DNA from: Echinostoma caproni
Lineage: Eukaryota; Platyhelminthes; Trematoda; Plagiorchiida; Echinostomatidae
Direction of reading: 5' to 3'
DNA length: 64,000 bases
Assembly (NCBI GenBank): GCA_900618425.1
Contig: UZAN01040729.1
Coordinates: forward strand, 6,537-70,536
Position 1 is the stretch's first letter; each line of letters starts with the position of its first letter. The notes beneath the pieces are model-generated. The model ran no database searches and was not told the DNA's origin. It saw only the letters and a program-made list of their open reading frames with translations. The position numbers and the translations under genes were made by a program. Positions 12,346 to 25,097 of the stretch are shown piece after piece.

Positions 12346-15300
12346 AACATTCTAGCACAAACTAAGATGGTTTTTCTACCTTTTAACTACTTGATTATTT
12401 TATGGAACCAAGCATATACGATTTATTTGGCTGGAAAATTAGAGAACAATCTGAAAACCATAAGCCAAAGAAATGAAAAGACCAGGCAAACCACATGTTA
12501 TCAGGATAAGTAACTAACATTGGGATAAAGAGATTGTTAATAATACTGCAAATCGTAAACTTCGTAAACGAAGTTTTGGAAATTAAAATTCTAGTTTCTG
12601 TTATATGTGAGAAAAAAGCTTAAGCCTAGTGAATTCCACAATTGGTTTCGGTGGTAGCACAGATGAATTAATCATTGCCTGTGTTCGTGCACTACTGCTC
12701 GACAGTTACGATTTTGATAGTTCATCGCGACGGAACTTGAACAAATTAATAGTTTAACAAATACAAATTGGTATGGAAAATCTTTCCAGGTAATGTTTAT
12801 TCTGGTAGGGAAATACAATCACCGGTAATCTACACAATTCTTCAGGAAAAGTAGTTCAAACCAATGTCCTCATATGCGATCATTTGGGAATACTGTCAGC
12901 CGAGTAATAGGCGATTGTTTAGGCTTATGAAGTATGTGCTATTCAAGTATCATATCTCCCCATATTTGGTAGTATTTTGATAGAGTTCTGGCATTTGCAA
13001 CTTTTCAACATAGGTCCCAAGCAGTAAACTTTTGATTATTTGGGTTTACGATCCCTTCGACATTCAATCATTTTTTATCATGAGATAGCCATATAGCCTC
13101 GACATGAAAGATGTACTCTGTGTGCGATCGAATGCATGCTGATAGTAATCGGGAAAATAGGTCTGTTCCAAAGGATCCAAGAAACAAGCTGGAACAATCC
13201 AACGTGCTATAGATAATGCTCAGAAAATGTGTGGAACGCATTAATTTATCCCATAAAAGAACTTTCAGATTCTTCTCAGTCATAGAAGGTGGTTTTGGCT
13301 GATTTTCAATGACGTATAGGAAGCAAGCCCTATGACGCAATCATACAACATAACATTTTGAAACATACAAAGCGATCCTACGTGCGTCAACATTATGATT
13401 TAGCTTCTCCTGGGTAAAATGTTTTTCCGGTCAAAATGCTTTATGGAGTTAGTAACTTGACAGCCGGTCGCGGTATACATAATGCATGTATAAGACGCTT
13501 CCGGTTGCGTAATGTGGAAGGGGGTCAAGCAGTTTGATTCCGATTCAACCGGAGTGCTTTAGACGATACTGTAGGAAAACAATGAAAGATTTTGAACTAC
13601 TGATTTACGCCCACTTTTTCATTCATTCCGAGGCGTTATTGGCACATCCCCTGTTTGCTGTCCTCCTTTATCCGTGTTTCAACCACCAGGAGTGGTGTCC
13701 TCTTAATCTCTTTTACAGTTACCTTGTTATATGACTATTAGAGCTTGCTAGAGCTTGTTACGACCGGATGCACATAGAAACGGCTTGAGGGGATAATCTG
13801 TCTTTGAGATGGAGACTAACTGCTGGATTATAATTCATAATATAGTATATCATTATTCATATAATAAACATTCATAAGATAAAAAATAAAAATCCCGAAG
13901 TATAAGAGCATAAATGAATCCTACCGGAGAAGCGTTTCACATGGCCTGAGATAACCTCTCCTTAACTGAGCTGGAATATGCAGCTGTATATTTTAACAGC
14001 TTAGTGAGGACCAAACGGCATAGTATTCTGCCTCGAGGAAATCAAGTGTATTCCTCTGGATACCACTTGGTCTGGTGAAGAACACAATGCAAATTCATTA
14101 TAATAGTAATAATCATATTTTTATTTTCTTTTGTTCAACTATCATTCGGGAGCGAAGTTGCTGTAACAGATGAGTAGGTACCTACCAGTAACTATCCAGG
14201 GAAACCAGGCAATGATATGGAAGCTGAAGTAGCGTTTATCGGATTTGGAAGCATAATCTCACGTTGTTCTTTTGGCAAAAGTGTATGATTTTTAACGCAT
14301 AGAATGCTAGTGAGTAATAATAATTAGTGTAATACTTTTGAGGTTGATTGAGGAACCGAAATATTTTTTAAACGGACGGGATCGTCACAATAAATGAACA
14401 TGCAACGCTCATCCTCGTAGAAGTAAGCTGGAGATCTCAGGAACAACATTTCGTTAGGTTCTTTCATCTACCCGATTGTTTGCAACATCTCCTTTGAGGA
14501 ACTATTGTTCCTTTTCTGTCTGATAAACAGTAATGCGCCGACTGATACAGTCATGCTTGAAGTCACACGGCAGTCTTTTTTTGGCATCGCTCTTATCTGT
14601 TTTTTCCCACATCGGCACCCACACAAACAAGCTGTGAATGTTGTCTTATACAGGTGGACTTGTTCGTTCTGGCTAGCACACAGTAATTGTGACAGTGTAA
14701 AGACGTTTGAAGTCACATTTATTTATGTGACAGTCTTTCGATTACTGAGCAGTCTGGTTTAATCAGCCATTGTTGTAAAACTGCGAACTGGAAACTAATT
14801 TTGGACTAGAATCGACACCGCTATTTCAGCAAAGACTCAGGGGACTTTTACCACTGATCCTCATTGATGCTTCTCGGATATAAGTTAATACCATAATGAA
14901 AGAATGCCGGGAAAAAACGAATCGGTTAGGTGAAGGCCTGGTTACTTAATTTTGGTTTTTAGGAAAAGCCAAATGTTCCAGTTGATGCGTTTATTTTAAA
15001 AGTACCTAACTGTCTGGGTGAATTGTCATATTTATTCCAAATTAAAGTTGGAATGCTCAGTACTTTTCAATAAAAAAGCCCAAATGCATATTGTGATCAT
15101 GTATTGAATATTAAATTTCTTTGTTATAGTTCCACAAAGGAGAACGTTTTGGTCTATTTGATTGTTCAGTGACCAAAACACCACTGGATCCTGTGTCTAA
15201 CAAAGCTGTTAGGCCCTACATTTATGAAGGATTTTACATGTGTGAAAACTGTATAGTATTTAAGTATTTTCTACATATACATTGGAATCATTAGACATTA

Positions 15301-16138
15301 TCAGCAGATGATCGTCGGTTTATTGTGACTCACATGCTCATTTGTTGAGAACAGAGATTTTTGACTATTGTCAGCCAATGCATTCACCTAATATCATCGA
15401 TTAACCGGCACGTAATGACAATCAAACGCCCATATACCTGTTATTTTCTGTTGGAAGGTCAATGAAATAACAACACTAACAATTTCTGACTGCATGAAAA
15501 CAATTTTCTTCCAAGAGGAATCGCTTTCCGATTCGATGTAAATGGAACGTCAAGAGACTAACGTGAACAAGCGCAAACTTCGAAAACTTTATAACCGTAC
15601 TCCGTGAACTGTGATTTATTCTTCTCTTTTGAGTAAACTCCTTGGTCAACCAAATACAAAAACTAAGCTCCGTTAATTTGATGTTTTCACAGGCAAACAA
15701 GCAAAACTTCAGAAGCTCTCGTTGTGGTGTTATCCTCATTATTTATGATTCCCATTTGGAAGAACGAATACCTATTATGTTGAAGCTGCAGGCGCGCCTG
15801 CATTAGATTACTGCAACGCAAATTAGACAAACTGAGGCGCAGACAATATGGTGACTATGATACACAGTAGCGTGTTCCGCGTCAAATACAAATGGTGCTA
15901 ATTGCATCAATGAAGTATACTGAGGATAATCGGAAAACAATCAACTTAATAAGAAAATTCAGCTCCCCGATTGAATAACTTTAGACTGGTGGTTTGATGG
16001 TGTGTTTTTGTACTTCGCGGCTTCACTGTGGGTTCCACTACACTGCAACGCAGAATGAAGATTCGTCACTACCAAAGGAAATTATTAATTTCAAAGGGAA
16101 CATTCAACGTGTATTTACTTGAGCAAATGAAGCGCGGG
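12346..16138. other. Intergenic stretch without a supported gene
   Basis: AT-rich DNA with only short chance frames on both strands. I see no RNA gene and no transposon protein signature. Confidence 0.4.
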
Positions 16139-16290
16139 CTAAAAAGCTAGGAAGCATTGGACAGCTGTTTCGACCTGGTTGGGTCTCATTGGCAGTGCCA
16201 ATCCATCGACCCAACTGGGGATCGAACCCGGGACCTCACAGGTAGGAAGTAAGTATAATACCCACTCAGCCATCAGGAAGCTGAATAGAA
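16139..16290 (-). mobile_element. tRNA-derived SINE, family 2 (best copy)
   Basis: On the minus strand it has an A box TGGCTGAGTGG (16,262-16,272) and a B box GGTTCGATCCCC (16,217-16,228) at tRNA-like spacing. A body with GAGACCCAACCAGG and a tail AAACAGCTGTCC follow. The A box recalls Leu/Ser-type tRNAs. It does not fold as an intact tRNA and the body continues well past the tRNA end, so it is a SINE rather than a tRNA gene. Confidence 0.8.
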
Positions 16291-17559
16291 CGTTTTTCAT
16301 TTTCCATTTACATGATGTTCCACAATCCATCCTCGCGAGCTTGTTGCAGGTCACGGACCTCGCTGATCTCAGCACTAGTCTCCGAATTATTACTCCGCTG
16401 GAAACATTCACAACCTGACCAATTGTTTCGTGAGTAATGTTTCAGTTCAATCTTCATTTGCAATATCCACGACTAACTCCCCCTTTGAAATTGAACTACT
16501 TCCTTCATTACTCTGATAATCTGATAGAATCCATTTGGGCGGTAATTTTGTGCCAAAGCAGATACCTTTCTAATTGGATGACCTTCAGAGAAGCGTATAC
16601 TCTTGAGGAGAGAACAAACTTTATTCGTGGCGAAACTTTTCACTCTCCTATTTGTGTGTGTGTGTGTGTGGTGGGGGGGGGAGAAAAAAACCTTAATAGG
16701 TACGGATCTCGGATCATTGAAAAGGAAATTCATTTGGTACTTCAAATTTCTTCATTTTTATGGCTTAAACAACAGCTCTTTTGATCACCTCCTTGGCTTA
16801 CGTATGTCCTATTTTGACCTTTCAAATGAGGAATGAGTTGACTTTTATGGAGAAGCTACCGCATTGGCAACAGTAAATCTAATCCCATTTGCTCCTCGAG
16901 ACCATCTGTTTTTTATCTCCTCCTCCTCCTCCCCCCATGCAACCCACAATACTACCGGTATCCTTCAATGATAATGCCACGGAACAATCATCCATCTTTG
17001 TCTACATGCTGGCCACTTGTTTTATTGTTGTTCCCAATTTTTATTTCTTAAGTGCTCCATTCAAAAATGTTTCTCAAGTAGCTTTTCAAGTGTCAAAGTG
17101 CAAGGGGGTAACATTTTTCGTCACTTCCATTTAGGACTCTTTGAAGTGATTTAGAAGTTCAATAAATGCTTTAGTACGCAGTAACTGCATGTTTTTACTT
17201 TGTAAGCACAATGTAGCGCGAAAAGCTAATTCTGGTATTTTAAGGAAATGATTATAATATCTCTGTTGCATGTTTCTGTTTGTGTATGCTCTGATTTTTT
17301 GAAGGAATATAGCTTTATTGTCAGTCAACTGGAAATTAAAAACCGGACAATTGATGCACAAGTGAGCACCAAGTGCCAAGTTTTTGTGTAATATGTTATA
17401 AACCGAGTCACAACTTCGGAGGTTAACGTTGCGCTGCGCAAGGGGCAATGTCTGCATTAAATTCGCAAAAGCGTATTCTGCTATATACGAATGTATAAGT
17501 AGTAATGCATAAACAAGAGAAAAACACCTTTTTTCAGTCTCACTGCAATCATTCGTTTA
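16291..17559. other. Intergenic stretch with simple repeats
   Basis: It contains a (GT)n run followed by a G homopolymer (16,652-16,681) and a (TCC)n tract (16,916-16,936). Long overlapping frames on both strands here are created partly by these low-complexity tracts. No gene supported. Confidence 0.4.
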
Positions 17560-17670
17560 GTACGCCTGCATTGTCACTTAGGTCTCCGGTTTAATCTCCA
17601 GGTGGATAGATTCATGCAGCTAAGACCCAACCAGGTTTGCCAAGCTGAACAGTACTTCTTAGCCTTTCAG
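17560..17670 (+). mobile_element. Degenerate SINE, family 2 copy
   Basis: A decayed B box GGTTTAATCTCC (17,588-17,599) is followed by AGACCCAACCAGG and CAGTACTTCTTAGC. This is the same order as the body and tail of the SINE at 16,139-16,290, but in the opposite orientation. Confidence 0.65.
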
Positions 17671-20600
17671 TTCAATTGCTAGTTTTCGCTCAAAAACGTT
17701 GAAGGTGAAAAAGACTGGAGTACTTACAGTCAGCCAGCCAGCCATCCTACATCCCATACTGTCCGACTAAAATGCTTACTTCGGAACGCAAAAATGAAAT
17801 CCACTTACAAAAAACAGTAATGGTTGAACATTAGGTCATTAGCAACTTTTTTCATATCTAAGAATACCGGAAAAGCTTTTATAGAAATATAATTATTGTA
17901 CACCGGAGAAATCTGATATTATTAAGGGAGAATGAAAATGTCTAGTCATAACACCTCCTTTAAAAGATGGCCACTAAATTTCCTCACTAGAAATTTCAAA
18001 GTGCCATTGAAGGTCAAGTTTGGTGGCACGGAATTACGACACTCATTAAGTGAATTTAGTCTGACTAACCCTCAGAAAAACTGAAGAAAGTTGACTGTGA
18101 TGAATGCCTTTTTGATGGTATATTCATTGGGATGCCTTTGCAATGCTCTTGTTGTGCGGTTTCCCAATTTTCAATCCGAAGGGGAGAGCGTTATGATATA
18201 TAGCATCATAGCCGCACACTTGCAATTCCCAGCCACCACAAAGACCTCCAACAAGCATTTGGGGTCACTTACCAGGTGCTGTTAAATCAATCAAACATTC
18301 CCGGATGTTCAGACTCATCATAGCAATTGCTTTTGAATTAGTATGTGTAATCTATGAACCATGTGCACGAAACACTTTTATCGTACTCTACAAAACTCAA
18401 CAACTAAATCAACACAAACACTACACAACATGACGTTGATTATCATAATGCAGGGGTATGTGCTACGTGTCAAATGTGTCCGATTTTATGTAAATATGCG
18501 ACGACATCATGATTTATTTTATTGCACATTGTTGGATCTATTTTACTTGTTCCTCCCAATGTTCCCAGCCTGTGATGCTCTCGATTGCTTATTGGCTTCA
18601 TTTATTGACATTCGTCTGCTTACACACCTCCTCTGTGTGCCCAAAAACAATTGTACTAGCACTAAAGCCTCCCTGGACCACCCACCCACCCCCGCGCACA
18701 CCGCATCATGAGTAATCTTGATGATCGGATGAGTGAACAAACAAATATGTGATCGCGGCGAACCCGATTTCCGGTCTCGCGATGAAATCGGCTCTATTAA
18801 TCTGTGGTTTTATTTTGTTTTATTTTCCCAAGACAATTTTATTCCCTAGCAGTGGTGTATTGAGATGTATTGGCATGAATACGAATCTCCGAAACGAGCT
18901 TGTTTGCCACTCTGCTGTTTTGTTTGAAATGTTCTCTGTGGGACAGTAGCTTTTCTTCACGTGAGCTTAATCAATGCGCCTACGTATTGACCACTTTACT
19001 CGATTCCTTGCCCACCTGGACTCCCACCTCCCTTAAGTCAGCACCCACCGGTAATTCATGTTCGATCATGTGACCTTTCGATGACGCACACATGTGTCCC
19101 TCACCCTCACTCACACACACATACACACGTACAATGGCACTTTCTCGGTCCCGTTTAACTGTGATTTGACCTTTGTGACTAAGTTCTAATTTGTACCTCA
19201 TTCGTTCAGTCCTTCCTTATCGTGGACCCAAATTACCTAGCCTGACTGTGATTGGACAGTCCTCGTGACACTCATTACTCGATGTTTGCCTTCATACAGT
19301 CAGTTTTGATTTGTTCGGTTAGGAAAGTTTTGTCTTCTCATTTGGCCCCAGTATCTGCTACCTGTATCAGCCCTGTTCGTTGAACTCCTTGTGAGAACGC
19401 CACGAATTAAGGTTTGTACCTGTGGGTGTGATGTAACCCTTATTTACCTGTAGTACCGCATACTTTGGACGTTGGTAAGCAATCGTACCTAGATCGATTC
19501 AGTCTTCTGACTTGGCGCGTCACTCAACCTTGGCCCACACATTGGACAGGTATAACACACAAAAACACGCAGACCACTTGGTAGTTTCCGTCTGATTCTT
19601 TAAAACTTTAAATAAGCATTTTCTCAGCAAACACAGTTTAAGTATTAGTTTATTCATTCAGATTGTTACATTGGTTGCTCCTTGATTATGCTCCTGTTCT
19701 CGGTTCTATTTCTTTCCCTTTGAGAACCGCTAACCGTGAAATAGGGAGTTCATTGAAATTAGAGAATTATAGGTTGATGGAGATATAGAACGAATGAAAC
19801 GTTCACAGAACCGTTGGCCAATAACTTGATACGTCTTTGTAGTAGTTCTCTTTTCTACATGTATATTTTTTATATTGAGCAGTCCACAAAGCTGTCTGCT
19901 ACATGCAAAACGTGGTAAAAGTAGCTGATGAATGCATACTCTGTTTATCATAGTCTGTGAGTGGAATAGAAATCTTGATGGATTACTCTGTTCCCTCATT
20001 CAGAGCGCAGATTATCAAACAACTCTATGTTCTCACAAACAACCAAGTCTTCATGTTTTAGTTTATTTATCTTAATTGGAATGGAAGATAACAATGTCAA
20101 AATGTATGACATTTTTATTCTGCTACTTTGAATGTTTTATCAAAATAGCCCCTTGTCGTTTTCATAACTACGACTCTACAGAGTTTTTATGTTTAGGAAG
20201 GAAATCATCAGTCCTCAGTGGGATTAGAAGGTTTTCTATCTTGCCTTTTATATACCCTTTATTCGTGAACTTTCAAGATGTTTATGCAACTTTTGGTGAG
20301 GTATGAAGCTGAAACAGCCATCAAGTCTACGCGATTCACTTGGGATGATTGTTCTTGCAAAAGTTGCAGTTAACAGTAACATCGGTGACGGAAAGGACCA
20401 GTTGATGAAATATGCGAAATTCTAATATATCCACTCTCAAATCAGTCGATGAATGTCAAACAGGTGAGCAAGCAAACGTTGATTCCTGAGCAAGTTGAGG
20501 TCCGGGATGATATTTGGAGAATATTTGTTAGCCATGCTCACAGATAATAAAGCAGCCCATTGTCCATGGTGTACTCACTGGTGCTCACTGGAGTTTTCAA

Positions 20601-22140
20601 GTAATTCTGGTAAAGAATTTGGGGATAAAGTCAGATGACTAATGATAAATGTTTTCTATCTAAAACAGTAGTTTTAACCTAACTATTGACGAGAGATATT
20701 GGGAAAATAGTTAGAGAGCGAAATAAGTAAGCTGATGTCAAGTGTGTAGAAGCAAATTACGACAGTAATCAAGTTGTATCAGCCACTGTTTCTATTCTCG
20801 AATATACAAATTAAACAAGTGTTCCCACAAAAGGCACCAAATGTACTAAACCTGATGAGAAAGATGTTTTGAGGTAATTGTGAAGGATCATATACTGCTA
20901 CGTGGGTTGGACTGATAGCCAGTGATTTTCAGCGAAGAATGAATGTCAGTGTTGATGTTTACGTGGAAAGAGCTCACAGATGAGTATGGTACTTTTCCTT
21001 GAAGCAATTATTGTGGTCTATCGGAAGTTCTTTGAGATGTGTTTCACTCTCGGAAGATCTCAGTTTTTTAGTCCTAGGAGACACTCAGTTGGTGGTTTTA
21101 TTCGCTACAGTGCATTATAAATTATCTTTATTTACAGCCATCCGCGGTGAGCATGGCGAACAAATAAAGGCGAGGAGTTACACACCCGACCCTGCAACAT
21201 TAAATTGATGCCAAGTGTACCCAAACACTCAGGTAGCCAAAACATTGCAAGGCTCTGGATTTTATTAAGAACTTTCAAAAAACCCCAAACAGACACTTTG
21301 TTTGAGTAAGAACAAAAAGCGCTCTGAAAGCAGCGATCACGAATGATTTCCTCTCTCTTTTTGTTCGTCGTCAAATTTGATTTTTCCGGATGCAGCGCCT
21401 GAACTCCTCGGCACGTACACAAACAAGGCTCTCCTTATGAATCACATTGTGTATTTATTTTGTGCTGGTTTTTTGAATAACTGTTGCAAGTTGAAACAGC
21501 ACTGGATCGGTGAAAATGTGGTCAAAGGTGAAGAAAGCCTAAAAGAGAGAATAACATTAGATTGTAGTTAGAGACTAGCAAGCGATTCATAAGATACCAT
21601 GTCCTTATAGACACAAATCAACGCAGTATAACAAGGTGAGTTGACCTGTTAGAATCAGCTTGTTTATTCTGCCTGAATTTCGTACGCTGAACTAACGAAA
21701 TTTGCCTCGTTATCAGGAAACCCTTTACTGAACCATGTACGTATCTTCATTCAAAAGGCAGTCGGAGGGTAAAACATTGACCCTTGTCAGTGAAGGTTCG
21801 TTTTCTCTCGTTATTTTTAACCTAAGATCTTATCGACATTCATTTGTTGAATGAAAGCTGTTTATCGTCAGAGCCACAAGTAACTGAATTGTTACCTATT
21901 AGCATGCTCAGAGAGTCACAATCGGATATTTTTTCAATGATTGGAGAAGAACAATAAATTGCATTTGCGTTGTAGTAATAACAGTATATCGATGCATCAG
22001 GGTTTTCTTCGAAAAAAATTGTATGACATGCCGTAGACGGAGTGCAACCGTTTGAACGCGAGGCAAGAAGGTACAAAATAGTTGTTTCCTCGTGCACATA
22101 AAACCAAGTGGACTTAGGAACACCGCAGAAAGAAAGGGAT
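17671..22140. other. Intergenic stretch without a supported gene
   Basis: The part at 18,660-19,560 is richer in GC and C-rich on the + strand, with a CA-rich tract near 19,105-19,130. This could be an old insertion, but no protein or terminal repeat is recognisable. The rest is AT-rich, with chance frames only. Confidence 0.4.
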
Positions 22141-22216
22141 TTTTATTATTCATTTTATTTTTATTTTTATTATTATTATTATTTTATTATTATTTTATTA
22201 TTTTTATTATTTATTA
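22141..22216. repeat. (ATT)n / (ATTTT)n low-complexity tract
   Basis: About 76 bases composed only of A and T apart from one C, in irregular TTATT and TTTTA units. Confidence 0.9.
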
Positions 22217-24859
22217 GCAAGAACGGGGTGAACAAACTCGCTTCCAGTGCTTGATCGATCGACCGGTTACACCACGTTATATATTTTTGAATAAAGTGGA
22301 GAAACCAGAACTGGGGGAGGGGCGAGCAATGTCAGTGTTCAAACACCAATAGCACAGTTAGGGATTAGGCTTTAAGGAGTTTCAAAGTCAACCTATAATC
22401 CAAAATGGGAGCAACTCACACAGTATCGCGAGGGGGTTTCAGAATAGGCGGTTATTTATTCTTTTTGTTATCGCCATTCATGTAAACGTCAAGCGGTCTT
22501 TGACACATTTGGACCGGACCCCTGTGATTCAACAGAACGATTTCCACACATTAACTGTGTGATTATTTTTGGCCAAGGGCATTGCAACCACGATCACACT
22601 TGCTTCACTCAATCCTAGACTGGGCGAAACTGGGTCGATCGTCAATCGTTCAGAAGTCTGGTAGTATGAACATTGTATCTTGAGCCACAAGGAAATTATA
22701 CCGTTAATTACAGGACAAGGTCCTCTCTTATCGGTGATCTGTTCTTTTATCTGTAACAAGGGAACTGATTTTGAAGAGCAGAAAGAAACGCAGTTCTGAT
22801 AAGGAATTAACATATTCCATCACATTTCTAAGTCATTTTCTCATGGTTTTGCCGAGTGCCCCCTTTGAGTGGCAATGTAATGTTAAAGTTTACTTTTCCA
22901 CTGTAAGTTCCTTAGATTAGCGATTTCATCATTCACTTCGTGAATAGAACCGAGCCGCATTAGGCGATTGAGGTTACGTTGAGCTAGGCACAATGTGAAT
23001 TTGAGATAGTTGTTGTTTTGTTCTCTCTCCCGTTTGCTACGTAGTAGGCAAAAACTGCTACCTATATTCCTATCCAATTTAAACTCACGGAAGACCTGAT
23101 TACTTTACCTCTTCATGTTGTTCCCTGAATCATATAATGTGCCGCAATTTATTCTTGGATGAAGCGCAGAAAGGAGGCTTCTTTGCCGCATCCTTCTCTC
23201 ATAATTAATCTATTGCGGTTACCTACCCATAGCTGTTTCGGCTTTGAGTCGTAGATGCACCAGCGGTTTCGGAAACGGTGTAATTGTCCGTTAACCAATT
23301 TGCTTCATGCTGTCCACGGAAACGAGGAGGTTTTTTAAAGTGAGAANNNNCCCTAGATCCCTATCCATCACACTGAACGTGAGGTGAAAGATTAGAACCA
23401 GCCATCTGGCAGCAAGGTATAAAATGTTTGATAAAGTAAATAATTGAATTTAAGCGAAAAAAGCCAATATCCTCTAATTTGCTCATCAGATTAACCAACA
23501 AAACTCAGCCCTGGAAAATATTTTACAAATTGTCATTTGCATTGCAACTGACAACAAAATTAATCGGAATTTCAGAATAGGTCAACATTTCCTTGGAGGG
23601 AGGATTGGAAAAATACTGACGTGAGATACAAACCATTTTGGAAAAGAAATTCTGTTGGAGTAAACTGTCCATAGGTGTTCGGTCAACTTGATCTAGAGGT
23701 TTCTGTTCTTAAGCACAACTCAGTGACTGTCACAGAGCATTCTCATATTTTCCAAAAAATATCGATAGTACCAACAAGCATTTCATAATCCATTTTGCTC
23801 ATATCCAGTTCTCCAATATAAAATGTCAATACGATCCATTAACATTCTCCAATTATCTGGATGATGATTTTCACTTTTGTGCCACTTAAACTTTACAGTG
23901 GGATTTAAAATAATCGTCTGCTCCAACTTCTCCCGTCTTGCAATTATCATTGAACACCGTTTACCAATACGTTGGCTTAATGAAATGCATCACTGCGGTT
24001 CTTGTCCTACAGTTAAAAATTGAATCGACGTTTTGAATCATTCAAAATAAATCAAAGCGGCATGAAAACCAATTGTGTTTGCCATCCACCCCTAGTCAAC
24101 AATCTGCCTCCGCTTCTGACGCTCGATTTTGTGGTCAGCTGATGAGTGCGTCGCAGATGTGGGTGAGCGTAAGCAATACTTAGCTCTTGCTGTTCTCTGG
24201 CGTCATTAAACGTCAGCTTTGAAAGCATACGAACAGAACAATGGGTGAATCATCATTGGACATTTATCGTTTGCCAGGATGCGGTCCGATAGACTAGTTA
24301 GGTTAGTTTGACTGTAACTACAATGAATTCAGTGTTCTGATAATATGATGTGATCCGACGTTTTCAAATTTACATCTCCACTGAAAAGCAAAGTATTTTG
24401 GGCAAATAATAAAATAAAAACAATAGTTATGCTGATGGTGTTTGTATTTGCAGTGTTGTCTTAACTGTTGTCAATAAGCTGAGCATTTTGCCAAAATTCA
24501 CAACAACGGACTCATTTAAAAAGTCCCTTTCGTTTATAAGTTATTCAGTTTTGAGAACCTAATAGACGGAATAGTCATTGATTCAGATTACACAACCCTG
24601 AGTTCTATTGACCTGGCATAAAGCTTTATTCCTTCTTCATACCGTGGACTCGGCATTGAGTAGACGGGATCTCCGCCCTATGGTGAAACTCATTATTTTT
24701 GCCTATTCGCTGGTCACATTAGGGCACCTCATAGGGTAGTTTGACCCTTGTGAATTTTACCTTTTTAGCCTGTATGCCTGTTTATAAATTGATATTTGAA
24801 GCATTGGGTCACTTTTATCCAATTCTTTAGAACAGAGAGAAGACAAATACTGCGGGATG
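22217..24859. other. Intergenic stretch with a 4-base assembly gap
   Basis: No gene supported. Four Ns at 23,347-23,350 mark a small assembly gap. Only short chance frames occur. Confidence 0.4.
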
Positions 24860-25097
24860 TTAACATTTCTTTTAATCTCTTCAGTTGCCACAACGTAAAA
24901 TAATCTGGTATTTATATAAGCAAATTTTGATAACTACAGTAACAATAACTACGGTAGAAAATCAGTTCCCACTCCACCCTCCTCCCCGCTTCGTTGACTA
25001 TTGTCCCTCTAACTACTGTAGTTACCAAAACTTGCTTTTATAAACACCAGATTGTTTTACATTGTAACAACCGAAAAGAGATTAAAAGTAGTGTTAA
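24860..25097. repeat. Long inverted repeat (foldback or MITE-like element)
   Basis: The left arm (about 24,860-24,940) and right arm (about 25,014-25,097) are reverse complements over some 80 bases with scattered mismatches. For example AATCTGGTATTTATATAAGC pairs with GCTTTTATAAACACCAGATT. A loop of about 73 bases separates them. It has no coding capacity. It would form a stable hairpin, as expected of a foldback element or a non-autonomous transposon. Confidence 0.85.

Noticed and set aside
16217..16272. Possible functional tRNA gene (A and B boxes)
   Set aside because: No acceptor-stem pairing, and the sequence continues as a repeat shared with other loci: a SINE, not a tRNA.
16437..16836. 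Overlapping frames of 77-115 codons on both strands
   Set aside because: They overlap in all frames around the GT/G tract and show no domain, codon bias or splice context.
17131..17457. 108-codon minus-strand frame
   Set aside because: No recognisable family or exon partner; length within chance expectation for 64 kb.
18361..18711. 116-codon + frame
   Set aside because: Low-complexity Pro/His-rich end, no family, and competing frames on both strands.
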